64,000 bases of DNA from Antedon bifida (lineage: Eukaryota; Echinodermata; Crinoidea; Comatulida; Antedonidae): the NCBI GenBank assembly GCA_963402885.1, contig OY727096.1:434001-498000 (forward strand). Direction: 5' to 3'. Within the stretch, counting starts at the first letter, position 1. Every line of letters starts with the position of its first letter. The translations under genes and the position numbers were made by a program. Shown here one piece after another: positions 25,010 through 37,480 of the stretch. The notes under the pieces were generated by a model. It was given only the letters and a program-made list of their open reading frames with translations. It made no database searches and was not told the DNA's origin.

Positions 25010-26075
25010 TTTATCCCATTTTGCAACACTTAGTGTTCACTCATATTGGCCCTCGGTTTTCCCTAGGGGCCTACCTAAAGTGATCCTACATAGAAACATT
25101 TACACTGCGCTAAGAGCCTCCTCTATTCCCCAGGTCTCCCTCATGGCCAATCTAAAGTTATTTTATCCTGCAACACTTACATCATACCAGTCCCCAATTT
25201 TGCCCCAGGGGCCTATCTAACGTGATCCTATCTTAAACATTTACACTACACTAAGAGCCTCTCCTAGTCCCCAGTGTTGCCCCAGGGGCCTATCTAACGT
25301 TATCCTATCTTAAACATTTACACTGCACTAAGAGCCTCTTCTAGTCCCCAGTGTTGCCCCAGGGGCCTATCTAACGTTATCCTATCTTGAACATTTACAC
25401 TGCACTAAGAGCCTCTCCTTGACCCCAGTGTTGCCCCAGGGGCCTATCTAACATTATCCAATCTTTAACATTTACACTGCACTAAGAGCCTCTCCTTGAC
25501 CCCAGTGTTGCCCCAGGGGCCTATCTAACGTTATCCTATCTTGAACATTTACACTACACTAAGAGCCTCTCCTAGTCCCCAGTGTTGCCCCAGGGGCCTA
25601 TCTAACGTTATCCTATCTTGAACATTTACACTACACTATGAGCCTCTCCTAATCCCCAGTGTTGCCCCAGGGGCCTATCTAACGTTATCCTATCTTGAAC
25701 ATTTACACTGCACTAAGAGCCTCTAGTGCCCAGTGTTGCCCCAGGGGCCTATCTAACATTATCCAATCTTTAACATTTACACTGCACTAAGAGCCTCTCC
25801 TTGACCCCAGTGTTGCCCCAGGGGCCTATCTAACGTTATCCTATCTTGAACATTTACACTACACTAAGAGCCTCTCCTAGTCCCCAGTGTTGCCCCAGGG
25901 GCCTATCTAACGTTATCCTATCTTGAACATTTACACTACACTATGAGCCTCTCCTAATCCCCAGTGTTGCCCCAGGGGCCTATCTAACGTGATCCTATCT
26001 TAAACATTTACACTACACTAAGAGCTTCTCTTAGTCCCCAGTGTTGCCCCAGGGGCCTATCTAATGTTATCCTAT
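25010..26075. repeat. Tandem array, 77 bp x about 12-13, with higher-order structure
   Basis: Each unit has TTGCCCCAGGGGCCTATCTA followed by an ATTTACACT(A/G)CACTAAGAG block. GCCCCAGGGG occurs at 25202, 25279, 25356, 25433 and onward at 77-bp steps to about 26046, with one 3-bp short unit. The units before 25200 are degenerate. A four-unit block of about 306 bp (25440 onward) is repeated near 25748, shown by shared variants TAACATTATCCAATC and CTATGAGCCTC. Each unit contains the palindrome CCCCAGGGG/CCCCTGGGG. Non-coding. Confidence 0.93.
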
Positions 26076-27107
26076 CTTGCAACACTTTGTTTTTACAGTG
26101 TCACTACAAGGTCACAATAACCATTTGACATTTACTGTACTCATCACATTACACTACTGGAATGCTCCGTATTAATTACAATCATTTTAATTTGGCAGAT
26201 ACCAAACCACAGATCAATATATTTATCAAGTATTATTTAAAAAATTAATATTATATAAACATTACATAAATTAGTAATAACTATTACCGAATAAGGAATA
26301 ATCACCAGAAATAATTATTAATATTAAAGCAAAATCAATTCATTAAAGTAATTATGTAATAAATTACATAATAAATTAGAAATATTTTTTTTATAAATAT
26401 AAAGTTGTTGTCAGTGTTTTGTACCTAAATAAATCTAAATTTTTCTACAAAAATATCTGATTTTCTTTCTTTCTTTTTCTGAGACAAATTAAAAATTTAA
26501 TTAAATTTTCTTGGGTAAAAAATATTATTTAGAGTTTTATTCATCTTTTTTCATTCTTCATTGTTTTTGAGTGCCATACCAAAATAAAGGTGTATATTTT
26601 TTTTCTTTTTTCTTTATATTTAAAATTAAATATCAAGAAATATATATATATATAAAGAAATTTGTTTTTCTATTGTCATCGATTTTATATAACTTAACTT
26701 AATCTAGAAAGACTGTGGATACAAAATGTCCTATTAATCCTCTTGATGCTTACCACCAATTAGTTCGCATGCTTAAATTATAATATTTTAGTTAAAAAGT
26801 TAATTTATCTTTATATCTCAATTTGAAATTTTCATTTTAATATACAAAATTGGCCAAGATGGCGGTTTTTATGTAAGCAGCAGCTATTATAATATTTTTA
26901 TGCAAATATTAATTACTGTTATCTTTGGTAGACCTAATATTTGCCTATCAATTAGTAAGCTATTTATCGTACAAACCCATTAGGTAATAGGTCTAGATTA
27001 AGGTAAAAAGGGTTGGACATTTATTTTAGTCATCACACTAATTCATTAAGTATGTATTTATGATGTGTTATGTTCCGTTTATTAATTGACATATTATATT
27101 TATCTTT
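26076..27107. other. No gene seen; upstream of the KCNQ leader
   Basis: Very AT-rich, with a (TA)n run near 26640-26655. Promoter elements cannot be picked with confidence. No GC-rich island precedes exon 1, and an acceptor-like TTTATCTTTAG ends at 27109, which suggests that the true transcription start lies further upstream in a non-coding exon. Confidence 0.4.
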
Positions 27108-27109
27108 AG

Positions 27110-27208
27110 GCCAACTGTGAATGGAATCCCATGGCTGCACCACAGAGGCCATGTCATGCTTGATTGATTTTGTGATAGTGTTATGATCGAGTAGCGAATG
27201 AGAGAATA
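27110..27208 (+). promoter_or_regulatory. KCNQ 5' leader with three uORFs
   Basis: A plausible 3' splice site (TTTATCTTTAG) ends at 27109, so the leader segment in this exon probably starts at 27110. It holds three upstream AUGs. A 21-codon uORF runs 27121-27186. A 3-codon uORF (ATGATCGAGTAG) runs 27183-27194 and overlaps the end of the first. A second 3-codon uORF (ATGAGAGAATAA) runs 27198-27209, its stop sharing the A of the main ATG (TAATG). This arrangement would favour low or regulated translation by reinitiation; that is inference. An in-frame TAG at about 33 nt upstream bounds the main frame. Confidence 0.55.
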
Positions 27209-27555
27209 ATGAGCGGTCGTTTGCTTGATCAAGATGCCTCAGTTGATGTTATAGCATCTAAGAAGACTGTTCCACGCACAGGACGGCAGCGTGTAGGATT
27301 TGTCATGCCTGACAACGATAGTGATGATGATGATAGTGTACAATGCCGCCGCCAAGTGAAAAGGGAATTCATTAAGATGAATGGACAATCTGAATCACAA
27401 AGGCTGTACGCACCAAGAATGAGCCTCCTAGGAAAACCTATCTCGTTTAGACCCCAAAATAAACGGGATGCTAAGTTCAGAAAGTTACAAAGCAAGATAT
27501 ATAATTTTTTAGAAAGACCGACAGGCTGGCAAGCATGTTTATATCATCTTCATAT
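27209..27555 (+). CDS. KCNQ (Kv7) potassium channel, exon 1: N-terminus and start of S1
   Basis: Encodes residues 1-115 and two bases of codon 116 of a KCNQ voltage-gated K+ channel subunit, a plasma-membrane tetramer passing slow non-inactivating K+ current. The cytoplasmic N-terminus has an acidic cluster (residues 35-43, DNDSDDDDS). It also has the motif MSLLGKPISF (71-80), which resembles KCNQ4/5. The family signature IYNFLERPTGW (97-107) precedes S1 and matches KCNQ1 most closely from memory. The Met at 27209 is chosen because an in-frame stop lies 33 nt upstream and the downstream sequence is continuous with the family. The donor AT|GTAAGT at 27556 gives phase 2, the phase expected for KCNQ exon 1. 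The frame reads through only to a chance stop in the intron. Confidence 0.93.
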
Positions 27556-29496
27556 GTAAGTAATAATTTTTATTTATTGATATTAGTTAGGTAATAAGTT
27601 TACAATACAAGCTAGATTACAGTGTCCATTTGGCTGGAGATTCCATCATTTAAGCACCTGTTCTTAGTCTGGGTCAATGCTGAAGTATTGATTGATGACA
27701 TTAAGCTATGTTTTGATTTTTTATCAAACATTTATTGAGCATTAAATAAACAGCTATTATAATATTTTTTTTTTATTACATTTTTTTTATTAACTGATTC
27801 ACCATTCGGATTATGATGCATGGTTGACAAAATGTAGACGCCGACAAAAATGTTAAATAACAATTTTCCTAAATATATTTAATGAACTCAGTAGCAATAT
27901 TAAACACATGTTTAAAATCATTTTGTACATTTAAGGTTTGAACACTGAAAACAAAAGGACTAATCAATAAATTAACACCAACAATCAATAATCTATAATC
28001 AAAAGATTAGCTTATTTACTATATTGATTATTGGTATTCTAAACCAACACTTTGTGACAACAAGATTTTTAGTAATTGATTGTTAATTAGGTATGGTTAA
28101 ATTAATTTGTGACACCAATATTTCAGTTAATTAAATTATTTTTTAAACTTTATTGTAAAAATTTACAAATCATTTTCAAAATTGTAAAATCTTTTTTAGA
28201 AAAATTTACAAATTATTTTTAAAATGTTTTAATCTTTAATAATGAATCAACCTCTCTCTTTTTGTAAATGTTTTTTATTAATTTAGTTAAATTAGATTAA
28301 TTTGTTTAATTAGATCAATTTAGTTACTTTAATAATAAATAATCTCTCTTCCTTTTTTGTAAATGTTCATTATTGATTTAGTTAATTCAATTATTTTTTT
28401 CAATTTCAAATTCTACAAATCATTTTGCAAATGTTAATAATGTATTATCACATTTTAAAATGTTGATGTATTCATGATATAAATGATTAAACCCAGTAAT
28501 ATTTCAATTTTCTCTTAAGTAATCAATCATGAACTCAAAGACATAATTAGTGTGTACTTAGTTTTTGAGTAATTTTGCCGTTGGTATACTCAATGTATTC
28601 TGACATTTACTCACTTTCATTGATTTTTTTTTTCTTTTTCGTACATAAGAATTGATTTATTACTTGCTGTGTTGTATGTTGTTTACATTAATTTTTATAA
28701 ACTAATTGTTTATGAGTATAACAATCAATAAATAGACTATAAATAATTAAAATAATGAAAGAAACAAAACTAAAAAAATAGAATATTTCTTTAACGTGTT
28801 AATGATAATGTTAGATATACTGTATATCTATGTGGTATATTATATGTATTATTTAACTGTTTGATGATTTTTGTTTTCTTTCCCATACGTTTGATAAGGA
28901 TTGAATAATTATACTTTGTTGTACGTTGACACATATAGTTAACATAGTAAAGCACACAATTAAATTTACACTAAAACAGTATTGTGTAATATGCTAATAT
29001 GCAGCTGTATGCAATGACAATGACAAATTATTTTATTTGTACGATAAAAAAAGAACAATCTGTTCCAAGAGGATTTCAAGAAGTGTTTTGTTGGATGAAA
29101 TGAGATTGACATACACTAATTTATCTATTTTTGTTTTGTTAAATTCACTGCTTAACAAAATACTATGAAACAACAGATTTGTTCTGTTATTTTAAAAGGT
29201 GTCTAAAACTATTGATAAAATAAGCGTGATAGATTTAAATTAACATGTTGTGTGAAAGGGCACTCACGTATTTGTACTCGTTTATTTTGGTAATAGATTG
29301 GATTCACAGATTTGTTTATTTGTATTTGAATCTAAATTTCAGTTGATATTTTTAAATATCTATTTAAAAATATTTAATATGAGCACTATTAAGATCAGCT
29401 ATATTAGTATGCGTCTTTAAATATTTATTTCTATTTATATACCATTGGTTATATCAGTGTTTTCCTAAAGCCGGTTTTTCAAGGAAGATTTCATTA

Positions 29497-29690
29497 AGCT
29501 CTGTCTTCACTGTCAAACTTTATGTGACAACAAAATGTGATGAGCCCATAATATATGGACATGGTGATGTCATATCACTACTATATTTAAGCATATCACT
29601 ACCATATTTAAGCATATCACTACCATATTTAAGCATACAGTATCACTACCATATTTAAGCATCTCACTACCATATTTGGGCACATCGCAA
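29497..29690. mobile_element. MITE-A copy 6, five internal units, right end lost
   Basis: The left TIR (AAGCTCTGTCTTCACTGTCA) is clear. The interior contains five or six CTACCATATTTAAGCATATCA units in tandem, and the right TIR is missing after GGGCACATCGC. It is an intermediate between single-unit copies and the 19-unit array at 21657-22075. Confidence 0.85.
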
Positions 29691-30159
29691 AACAAATTTT
29701 CTTCCAATTAAAAATTTAAAATGGTGCAACTTAATAAACTGTATACAACAAGTAGTTGTTTTAAAAGTACTGTCAGTTTTGGTAGGCTAATATTTGAATA
29801 AAGTCGACATAATGTGACATTTACAAAATGTTCGTCACTATGTAAATAAATGTGATGAACACTGTGTTACAATCTACAGTGAGCGAATGTTTTGAAATTG
29901 AAATTTAATAATTAATGTGAGATGAAAATTCATTAATAGCATTAATAATAAAGTAGAAGAAGTTAAGACTTATTTCTCATTAAGTAAATACTTACAACAT
30001 GTTATGTAAAGAAATGTAAGTTATTATAATGAACAAAATTGAGCATAGTGCACATCGATCATTGATTAAGTTTGGTAGTCACTTTGACCAGCAAATATCT
30101 GACATCTATACATGAAAGGACTCGGTCAATATACTCTCAATATTTATTTATTTATTCAG

Positions 30160-30245
30160 TATAAAACTTATAAGTATAGCCGCATGTACAAAAGTACTGT
30201 ACAATTTACATAACAATAAAAGATGCAAAAAAAAAAAAAAAAAAA
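30160..30245 (+). mobile_element. Retroposon 3' tail with (A)19
   Basis: The sequence ends AACAATAAAAGATGC followed by 19 A residues. An AATAAA-type signal immediately before a poly-A run is the signature of a reverse-transcribed insertion. The source could not be recognised. Confidence 0.5.
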
Positions 30246-30659
30246 TCGCTGTGTATCTTGCGTTGGCTCTATGAACTATAAATACCATTATGTCATAGGC
30301 CTTGCTGTTCAACTACATCATTGTATTCACAATTATTTAGTTAGTTCATAAAGTTGGACAACATCATACGCTTAAATGCGTCAGTCCAAACACTTCACTA
30401 CAATTGAATCCTCAAATAGTCGTACTTTTTGATTACTTTAATTTTACGACAGATTTGAAGTGAATACACAGTTGTTTGATTGGACAATACGTTTATGTCG
30501 GAAAGCTGTATTGATTCTTATCATCATCTTAAATTTAAGTGTCTCTTATTTATTTGTTCAACTGTGTTTTGTAAATTTACCCTAGGTACCATATTTTCCT
30601 AAATTGAGAAAGCATACCAAATGTATGCAATAATAAGTTGGATTACACTAGTGTAATAA

Positions 30660-30745
30660 TACAGTAAAACGCATATTAAGTGGACACCTTCAGTGTCTCC
30701 TTAAGAGAGGTGTTCCCTGAATTAAGGAGTGGCCATAGGGATAAA
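30660..30745. mobile_element. pogo/Tigger-like end fragment
   Basis: Begins TACAGTAAAACGCATATTAA and continues with GTGGACACC and AGAGAGGTGTTCCCTGAATT, the kind of terminal and subterminal sequence seen in TA-flanked pogo-like elements. Similar remnants lie at 54803-54975 and 58946-59115. No second end is assignable. Confidence 0.4.
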
Positions 30746-30844
30746 ATATATAGATATTGTGGGCCAACATCAAACCACCAACACCCTAACCCCCAACCAC
30801 CCGCTTTTCTCATTAATTTCACTTAAAAATGTCCTTTTTTAAAA

Positions 30845-30912
30845 TGTTATATGCATCCAACAGCAAGCAACTTGCCAATTACAGGATGGATAAACTATTT
30901 TATAATTTATGG
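30845..30912 (-). mobile_element. SINE-1 3'-end fragment
   Basis: ATATGCATCCAACAGCAAGC followed by GCCAATTACAGGATGGATAA matches the 3' part of the SINE-1 copy at 16015-16236. The tRNA-like head is absent, as expected from 5' truncation. Confidence 0.7.
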
Positions 30913-31124
30913 TTGACCAACGGGTGTACCATGAAGGGGCTCTATTGTGTACCTATATTTAATATCAAATCAATCTTTATTCATCTCATCAAAACAATAC
31001 ACATTTAAAGATGAAAGGGACCTCCAGGAAACCCCCAAGGGACTTGGGATAGGAAGCCCACTTTAAACTAGTCAATAAAAAATAAATCAATAGAGTAATC
31101 TATTTTATATTATCTATGCAATTT

Positions 31125-31800
31125 AACAATTCAATCAACCTATACCATATTTTCCCATTGGAAAAGCATGCATACTATACTTGTTTTATTACGCTAAATG
31201 TACTAGTTACTTTATATTATCTCTAACTTGTTTTCATTCAATGTGCTTTCTATGTCTAAATTTTATACACTAATTTAACAATTCAATCAATTTGTACCAT
31301 ATGCTGTCCCAAATTGAGAAACTGTAAAATACTTTAATAACACAACTTTAATAACGCTAAATGTAATATATTATAGTTGTATTATCTTGCAAATATTCTA
31401 ATATTTTTTAATTAAATGAGCTTTCTATTATATATTTTTATAAATTAATAACAATTCAATCAATTTGTAGCATATGTTTTCCTAAATTGAGAAACATACT
31501 GTAAAATACTTTTAATAACGCAAAATGTAATATAGTTACTTGTATTATCAAATATTTTAACATTTTTTCATTTAATGAGCTTTCTATTATATATTTGTAC
31601 ACAATTTAACATTGTATTCAATCTTTACTGTATTCCAAAATTGAGAAGCATATAATACATCAATTAGTATTACACAAGTTTATATTTTGCCAAATGTAAT
31701 ATATAAAAGTTACTTTATATTATCTCGCAAGTATATTTTCATTGCTTTGTGATTTTTTTTTCTCTACAAATTGAACAATTCAGACAATCTGTAGCTTGTC
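31125..31800. repeat. Degenerate tandem repeat, about 150-173 bp x 4-5
   Basis: ACAATTCAATCAA-type starts recur at about 31125, 31277, 31450, 31608 and 31773. Each is followed by a TAATTGAGAAA-like phrase, then CGCTAAATGTAATATA and ATGAGCTTTCTATTATATA. Unit length varies through indels, so the array is old. A 66-codon open frame at 31749 overlaps its end and has no recognisable family. Confidence 0.7.
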
Positions 31801-34800
31801 TCCCATATTTAAAATTGCCAGGTTTGTTCCTCGTCATTTTTACACACATTCTTAAATTACAGCATTATGATATTAATGTAACAAGAGATGAAATGATGTC
31901 TAAATATTGTTCTTCTATTTTCAAGGCCATCAAAAACAAATTGGTCTAGGATAATTCATTATTTAAAACTAACCAATACCTGGCCATGACCCGCATATTG
32001 TACGTGACAAATGAAAAAACATATATACTACAAATGTAGATAAAAATGGTTTTCTATATAATTGATATCGCGAATGTAAATTAGCCATGTTTTACGTTTA
32101 TAATTTGTAATTACTATGCGAATAACAGTGTAGACATTACAATTTACCAATTGCTATTATCACGCTATTCTAATCTGTAATAGGTGTTAATGGTATGCTA
32201 ATAAGTTTTGATTAACACATGAAAAACGTAGTAGGCGACGTCAAATTCTATCTCGTCGTATTTCTGTTTTGGTTCGAAGAATGTGCGACGGTGGTGTTTA
32301 CGACTTGTGACATTCGCATGTCAATGCAAACAGATAACTGTTGTCATGTCAAAAATTGCATTTATTTACAGACGATTGAGATCATGTGACTAACGTAGAG
32401 ATTAAGATACAAGATGAGACGGGACACGATAACCAACATCAAACGCCGAAGAAATAGTTGTATTAAGCCTTTGTTTTTGCCGTGCAATAGGTTACATTTA
32501 AGTGAATACTCAAAGGATTAAATTTGTGAATGTTTACGACACATTTAAAGTTGGATTAAAGAGACTTGTTTTAAAAAACTATTCTGAAAAGTTAAGATGC
32601 AAGATATTTAAAGTAACATTTCATTGAAATCATAAAAAAGACGTGGTTACACAAATTGATGACCATTTCCGTGTCAATTTACAAATAACGACTTTTGTAA
32701 ATGAAGATTTATATAACTATATAGTTAAAAATACATGCAATGCATTTTGTAAATAATTTAAAGTATATAGTGTTGTTTGTTACTATATTGTGTGCATTTG
32801 TAGCGACTTTTGTATAAAATACCATCTTAGTATCTTTATGTTAATGTTTTGCGTAGGAAGAATCTACTTTTTGTTACACAATAATTTGAATTTTTATAGA
32901 AAATAAACATAATTAAATTGAAAAGAAATCATGTTTAAGGAGTAATTACCGGATATAAGCTTTATTAAAATGCATTTGTGTAAATACAAAAGAATATTTA
33001 CTATGTTTGTTGTCAACAACAAAACAAGATATGAAATTAGAAATCAATAAAGCATAACATTGAAACATGACCTATATCACTAGGTTGTATATTGACATTT
33101 ACTAGCCTTATGCTTTCTCAACAAACAGTTTGTGTATGATATAATAATAATTATTTATTTACACCTACACTACCTCCTATGATATTAATTTATGTTTTTG
33201 TTTTAATTTGGAAATAAAAGTGAGGGTGCCTTGATTCACCCACCCATCAGTAAAAAATATAAAAACAACACAAAACATTAGAATACATAAAATTATCAGA
33301 CAATTTAAATGTATTGCCATTTATTCATATTAATTATTAATTAACAGATATTAAACATAAATCAACTAAATCAATGAAAGGTAGTTGTTTTACAAATTGA
33401 CATCAGATAGGATTTGGACCCACGATTTCTCAGGTTGTAGATAAGCTTCATAATCAACTACTTTTCACTCTTAGATGAGAATAAGGCTAAATTATACATT
33501 ATTATTATACATTAACTGTTTACTTTTTCGTTATTTAGTGAAATCAGTTTTTTTTCTGCAGAATTTATTAATTACAAAATGGCCTCTTCAAATTTGGATT
33601 GTATTCATCTGTATTTCGTTCATGTTTTGGCAAGGTTTGCCTTCCATAGATTTATGTCATGAACAGTCAATGCAATAAAAACATTTACTTTTATTACAGA
33701 TCATGTGTTTATATGTCAGCACATTATGTCTTATTGCAAAATCATTATCATTTTTTTAAACTTCCTAATACGATGAAAACAAATGCATACTTATTTATAC
33801 CAAGTTGCAAATTATCTATTAAGTATCAATAAAAGAATTTTAAGAACCATTTACGACTATTAAAATCTAAATAATAAAATTGTGTTAGGAATTTTATAAC
33901 GGTTTATAGAATGAAAAGTTTGATCACACGCACATCTTAGAAGCTTTCAACGTTATTGAATTTGTAGCAGCATCACGTTGAGAGGTTTTGAAGTATTAAT
34001 CTATCGTTTGATAATGCCAAATTTTTAATCAATTTGAAAAAGTCATCATGCTGATACGATAAATGAATAAAAACAGGGTTTTCTAAATTCATGATTACAA
34101 TTCTCTGGTGATAATATATCTTTGCAATTAAATTAATTAATGGAAATAAAATGTGCTGAAAATAACTATAAATGATTGTTTCTTTTAGGACTTGAAAACA
34201 CTATTATAAATATCCATATCAATTCAAGATATTTTAAAGCAATAGCAAGCTTTGGTAATCTCATGATGAGATCGAAACGTCATTTTTTGTTAAGTGTAAT
34301 TTTTATTTTATTTATCTATACATACTCTTATTAGAATTTGATAATTATATAAAATGTACAATAGATCAACTGAAAGAAATATAAAAGTAATAAAAAAAAA
34401 ATCATAGACAAAATTTGAAATTAAAATAAGTAAAAAGAAATCTAAAAAAGAATATTCATAATCAAAGTCTAGAGCCATTATCATCATTTTAAAATCAATA
34501 GCTATTATGCAACACTAAACCATAACATTAAAATGGCCTATTCAACAAGAAAGGTTTAAACAAATATTTTTTCCTTTATACAACAATGTACAAAAAAGGA
34601 ATACAAAATGACAAAAAGAAAAGAAAAATTTTAAAATTATCTTATTTCAAAATTAAAATCTAATCATAATCAAAATTATAATCATAATTCCTTTTTTAAT
34701 AATTTAAATGAAATAAAACACTTTAAATGTAAACTTCTTTTTATGGACGATGCGCACATAGTTTATGTAATTTGGATTTATAGGTTAAATTTGCAGCAAA

Positions 34801-36148
34801 CTCAAAAGTAGTTATTATCTTTTATCCTGATAAACATCTTTGATAATTATCTTCATTTTCGTAGCTGCTTTATGAGTGATTGCACACTGCTGTTGAAAAC
34901 TGTTACATTTAGTATCATATAATAGCAATGTTACAATCTTAGTTGCCATGGTAATTTAGCTGTTGAACAGTATAATACTCTGTGATTGGTTTTTTTGGTT
35001 TTTAGCATTTTATATAAAATCTTAGCATCAACACACTTAAGAGATAACTTGTGTTTTTTTGCGCTGTTTGATATATGGTCAAATCTTGACATCAAAGGAA
35101 AGACATTTTTTTTATTGGAATTTCATTCTCATAAAATGTTGTATAATTCTCTGTTGTGTGACATCCACGTATGGCGGCATTATTTTTTAGTCACGATTGT
35201 TTTTTAATGGAATTTTGTTTAATGACTTTAGATTCATAGTAAAACTTAATGCACTAGATGAAATGTGTTTTTGTCTGTATAGTAATACTGTAGTATACAG
35301 GAGAATATTGTGGTAAAAAATAAACACGATTATAAACAATTTTGAGGCTAAATTTTAGGAATTATAGATCATATTTACCTTGATTGTAGGATAATAAATA
35401 CCATAATTTATTGGCAATTCTATAATTGTTATTTTCTCTCTTGGCATATGTGTCCCCACCTATTTTATTGCATATAGTATAACCTGTACATTCACACTGT
35501 AACTACCAATATGTTTTCCTGTTTTTAAATAAATTCAATTATAAAGTACTGGTAATATTGAAAAACCATTTTTAAAATTGAATTATAAATTTGTTATTTA
35601 TTTTTTTATTTTTTATTTATTCAATTTTCTGCCATATACAATACAATAGACAAAATGAAATGTAAAAGGCAAGAAAAGACCAAACAGGTGCTAAACACCT
35701 ATGCTAGTTGGTCAACCCAGAACAGAGCACAGAAATTAAGAAAATAATTACGTTCTACAATTAAAGCATCTACAAGAAAGCGACCAGCTACAAACATTTT
35801 CAACATCAAAATTATTTTAAAAATATTTATGCTTATCTGTAATTTTGGTGGTATTATACATGAAATATAAATTCATTTTTCATTAATTAGTAATTGACCC
35901 CTCTGTATCCACTTACATGCATTTTTGTTTGCGTATTTATAGCCTGTACATTGACAAAAATACTTATTACATTTAACTATAACGTTTATTTCTTATCATT
36001 TCAAAGTAAACAAAATAACAATTTAAATATAAATAATGAAGAGGCAAAACCCAGAAAGTAATAACATTTGGAGGTTTCCCTCCAAAAAAACTAGCCTACT
36101 GTATATTTCCATGTTCCTGGTCATTTAAGTAAATTTAATCATAAAATA

Positions 36149-36637
36149 CAGTAGAACCTTCGTTTTACGTACCCTGATTTTACGTTCCCTTGATTTTACG
36201 TACGCTTAAATGACCGATGACGTCATCATTTTCTTACATTGAGGGCGCAATTTAACAACAACAAAGCACAAAGCCATGGCTGTGTGAGGAACTCATGTGC
36301 ATTCCCCTACAGCAGCGACTGTTTTTATTGATAGAAAATACAAGAACATTGATATTTTATTTATAAAACTTTATTTAAACTAAATCGCACAGCCTGTATA
36401 TACTGTACTTAGGCCTCACATCTTGCTAGGCCTGCTATCCTGGCCTAGATTAGTCTAGGCCTAGGAAGGGCCTAGCTAAGCTAGTGACCAGCTGCATGCT
36501 GTAGGCAAACACGGCAGCCTTTTTAGCTACGATCTACGTATTTGGGGGTCAATTTAAGGTCAACCTTGATTTTACGAATCCCTTGTTTTACGTACGCCTT
36601 TCGGTCCCGTACCGTACGTAAAATGGAGGTTCTACTG
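36149..36637. mobile_element. pogo/Tigger-like element, 489 bp, TA-flanked
   Basis: The left TIR starts CAGTAGAACCTTCGTTTTAC and the right TIR ends GGAGGTTCTACTG. The arms are similar for about 25 bp and TA lies on each side (36147-36148, 36638-36639). CAGTAGAACCTC-type ends are characteristic of pogo/Tigger elements (family knowledge). Subterminal GATTTTACGTAC repeats occur inside both ends. The interior holds a perfect cAMP-response-type palindrome TGACGTCA near 36220. No transposase frame remains, so it is non-autonomous. Confidence 0.88.
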
Positions 36638-36936
36638 TACTGTTAATATCGTTTTATTCATTTTGATTGTAATTGACCCTTTTGAATGTTGTCACTATTT
36701 TCATTTAATGCTATAATTGGAAAGTCCACCGAAAGATCTGACATTTAAAATAACATTAGGTTTAATCTTGATGGGATTTCATATAGTTTACTCAGGTGTT
36801 GATCCCTATTACCACATGCAAATGATAGTTGATAATAATATACTTTGATACAAGATGGTATTTATGCTGGCCTAGCAAAGTAGAAACAATCAAGAATAAA
36901 AACACAGAAAAGTACAAAATTAACCACTGTTGTCCC

Positions 36937-37101
36937 CATAGAGGATTCAAGGTGGTGGGGGGAGTTGGTGTTAGCACTAAATTTTGCAAATTTTAATGCA
37001 AAAGATAGGACACTAATTTCAGTTTAGAACCTAAAATTTGCCATTTTTAGGCCCTGTTCCCCCCCCCCCCCCCCTATTTCAAAATCCTGGATCCGTCACT
37101 G
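36937..37101. mobile_element. hAT-like MITE, about 165 bp, with (C)16
   Basis: Read on the minus strand the right end is CAGTGACGGATCCAGGATTT. The left end, CATAGAGGATTCAAGG, is its diverged inverted counterpart, with GGTGGTGGGGGG and a 16-C run near the ends. GTCCC occurs just outside both ends. The CAGTGGCGGATCCAGG-type terminus is widely seen in hAT-type elements. Non-coding. Confidence 0.6.
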
Positions 37102-37381
37102 GTCCCTAAATAAAACACCTTAGTTAACAGAGTAATAATTACTAATACTATACAAAATATAACACGAATACAATAGGAATTGATACATAATAAATATAAT
37201 ATAAACTCAAGATAAGTAATTGATATACATAGTATAAAACTGACTCCAAATAACGTAATTTTGAGTCAGATTTATACTATGTTATTTAAATATAATCAGC
37301 GCATACTATTGGTAACTGATATACTGTACCATCATATCAACAATATCAATTCTCTATTCTTATTCTCAGATTTAAAGTGCT

Positions 37382-37480
37382 TCAAAGAGAAATTTGAAAA
37401 GAATTAAGAAATTGAGCATTTTGTACATTATTGGGCAACTTATTCCACTCATTCATGGCGAGTCTATTTAGCAATATCAT
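37382..37480 (-). pseudogene. Non-LTR retrotransposon C-terminal remnant
   Basis: The minus-strand frame ends RLAMNEWNKLPNNV, then NAQFLNSFQISL and a stop. The pattern (x)NxWN(x)LPxxVxNAxxLNSFK is the usual C-terminus just after the reverse transcriptase of CR1/RTE-like LINEs and related polyproteins (family knowledge). Only about 30 residues survive. Upstream on the same strand the frame runs into 5S-like sequence instead of reverse transcriptase, so the fragment is truncated and chimeric. Confidence 0.6.

Noticed and set aside
27229..27495. 88-codon minus-strand frame opposite exon 1
   Set aside because: Shadow of the KCNQ exon 1 coding frame.
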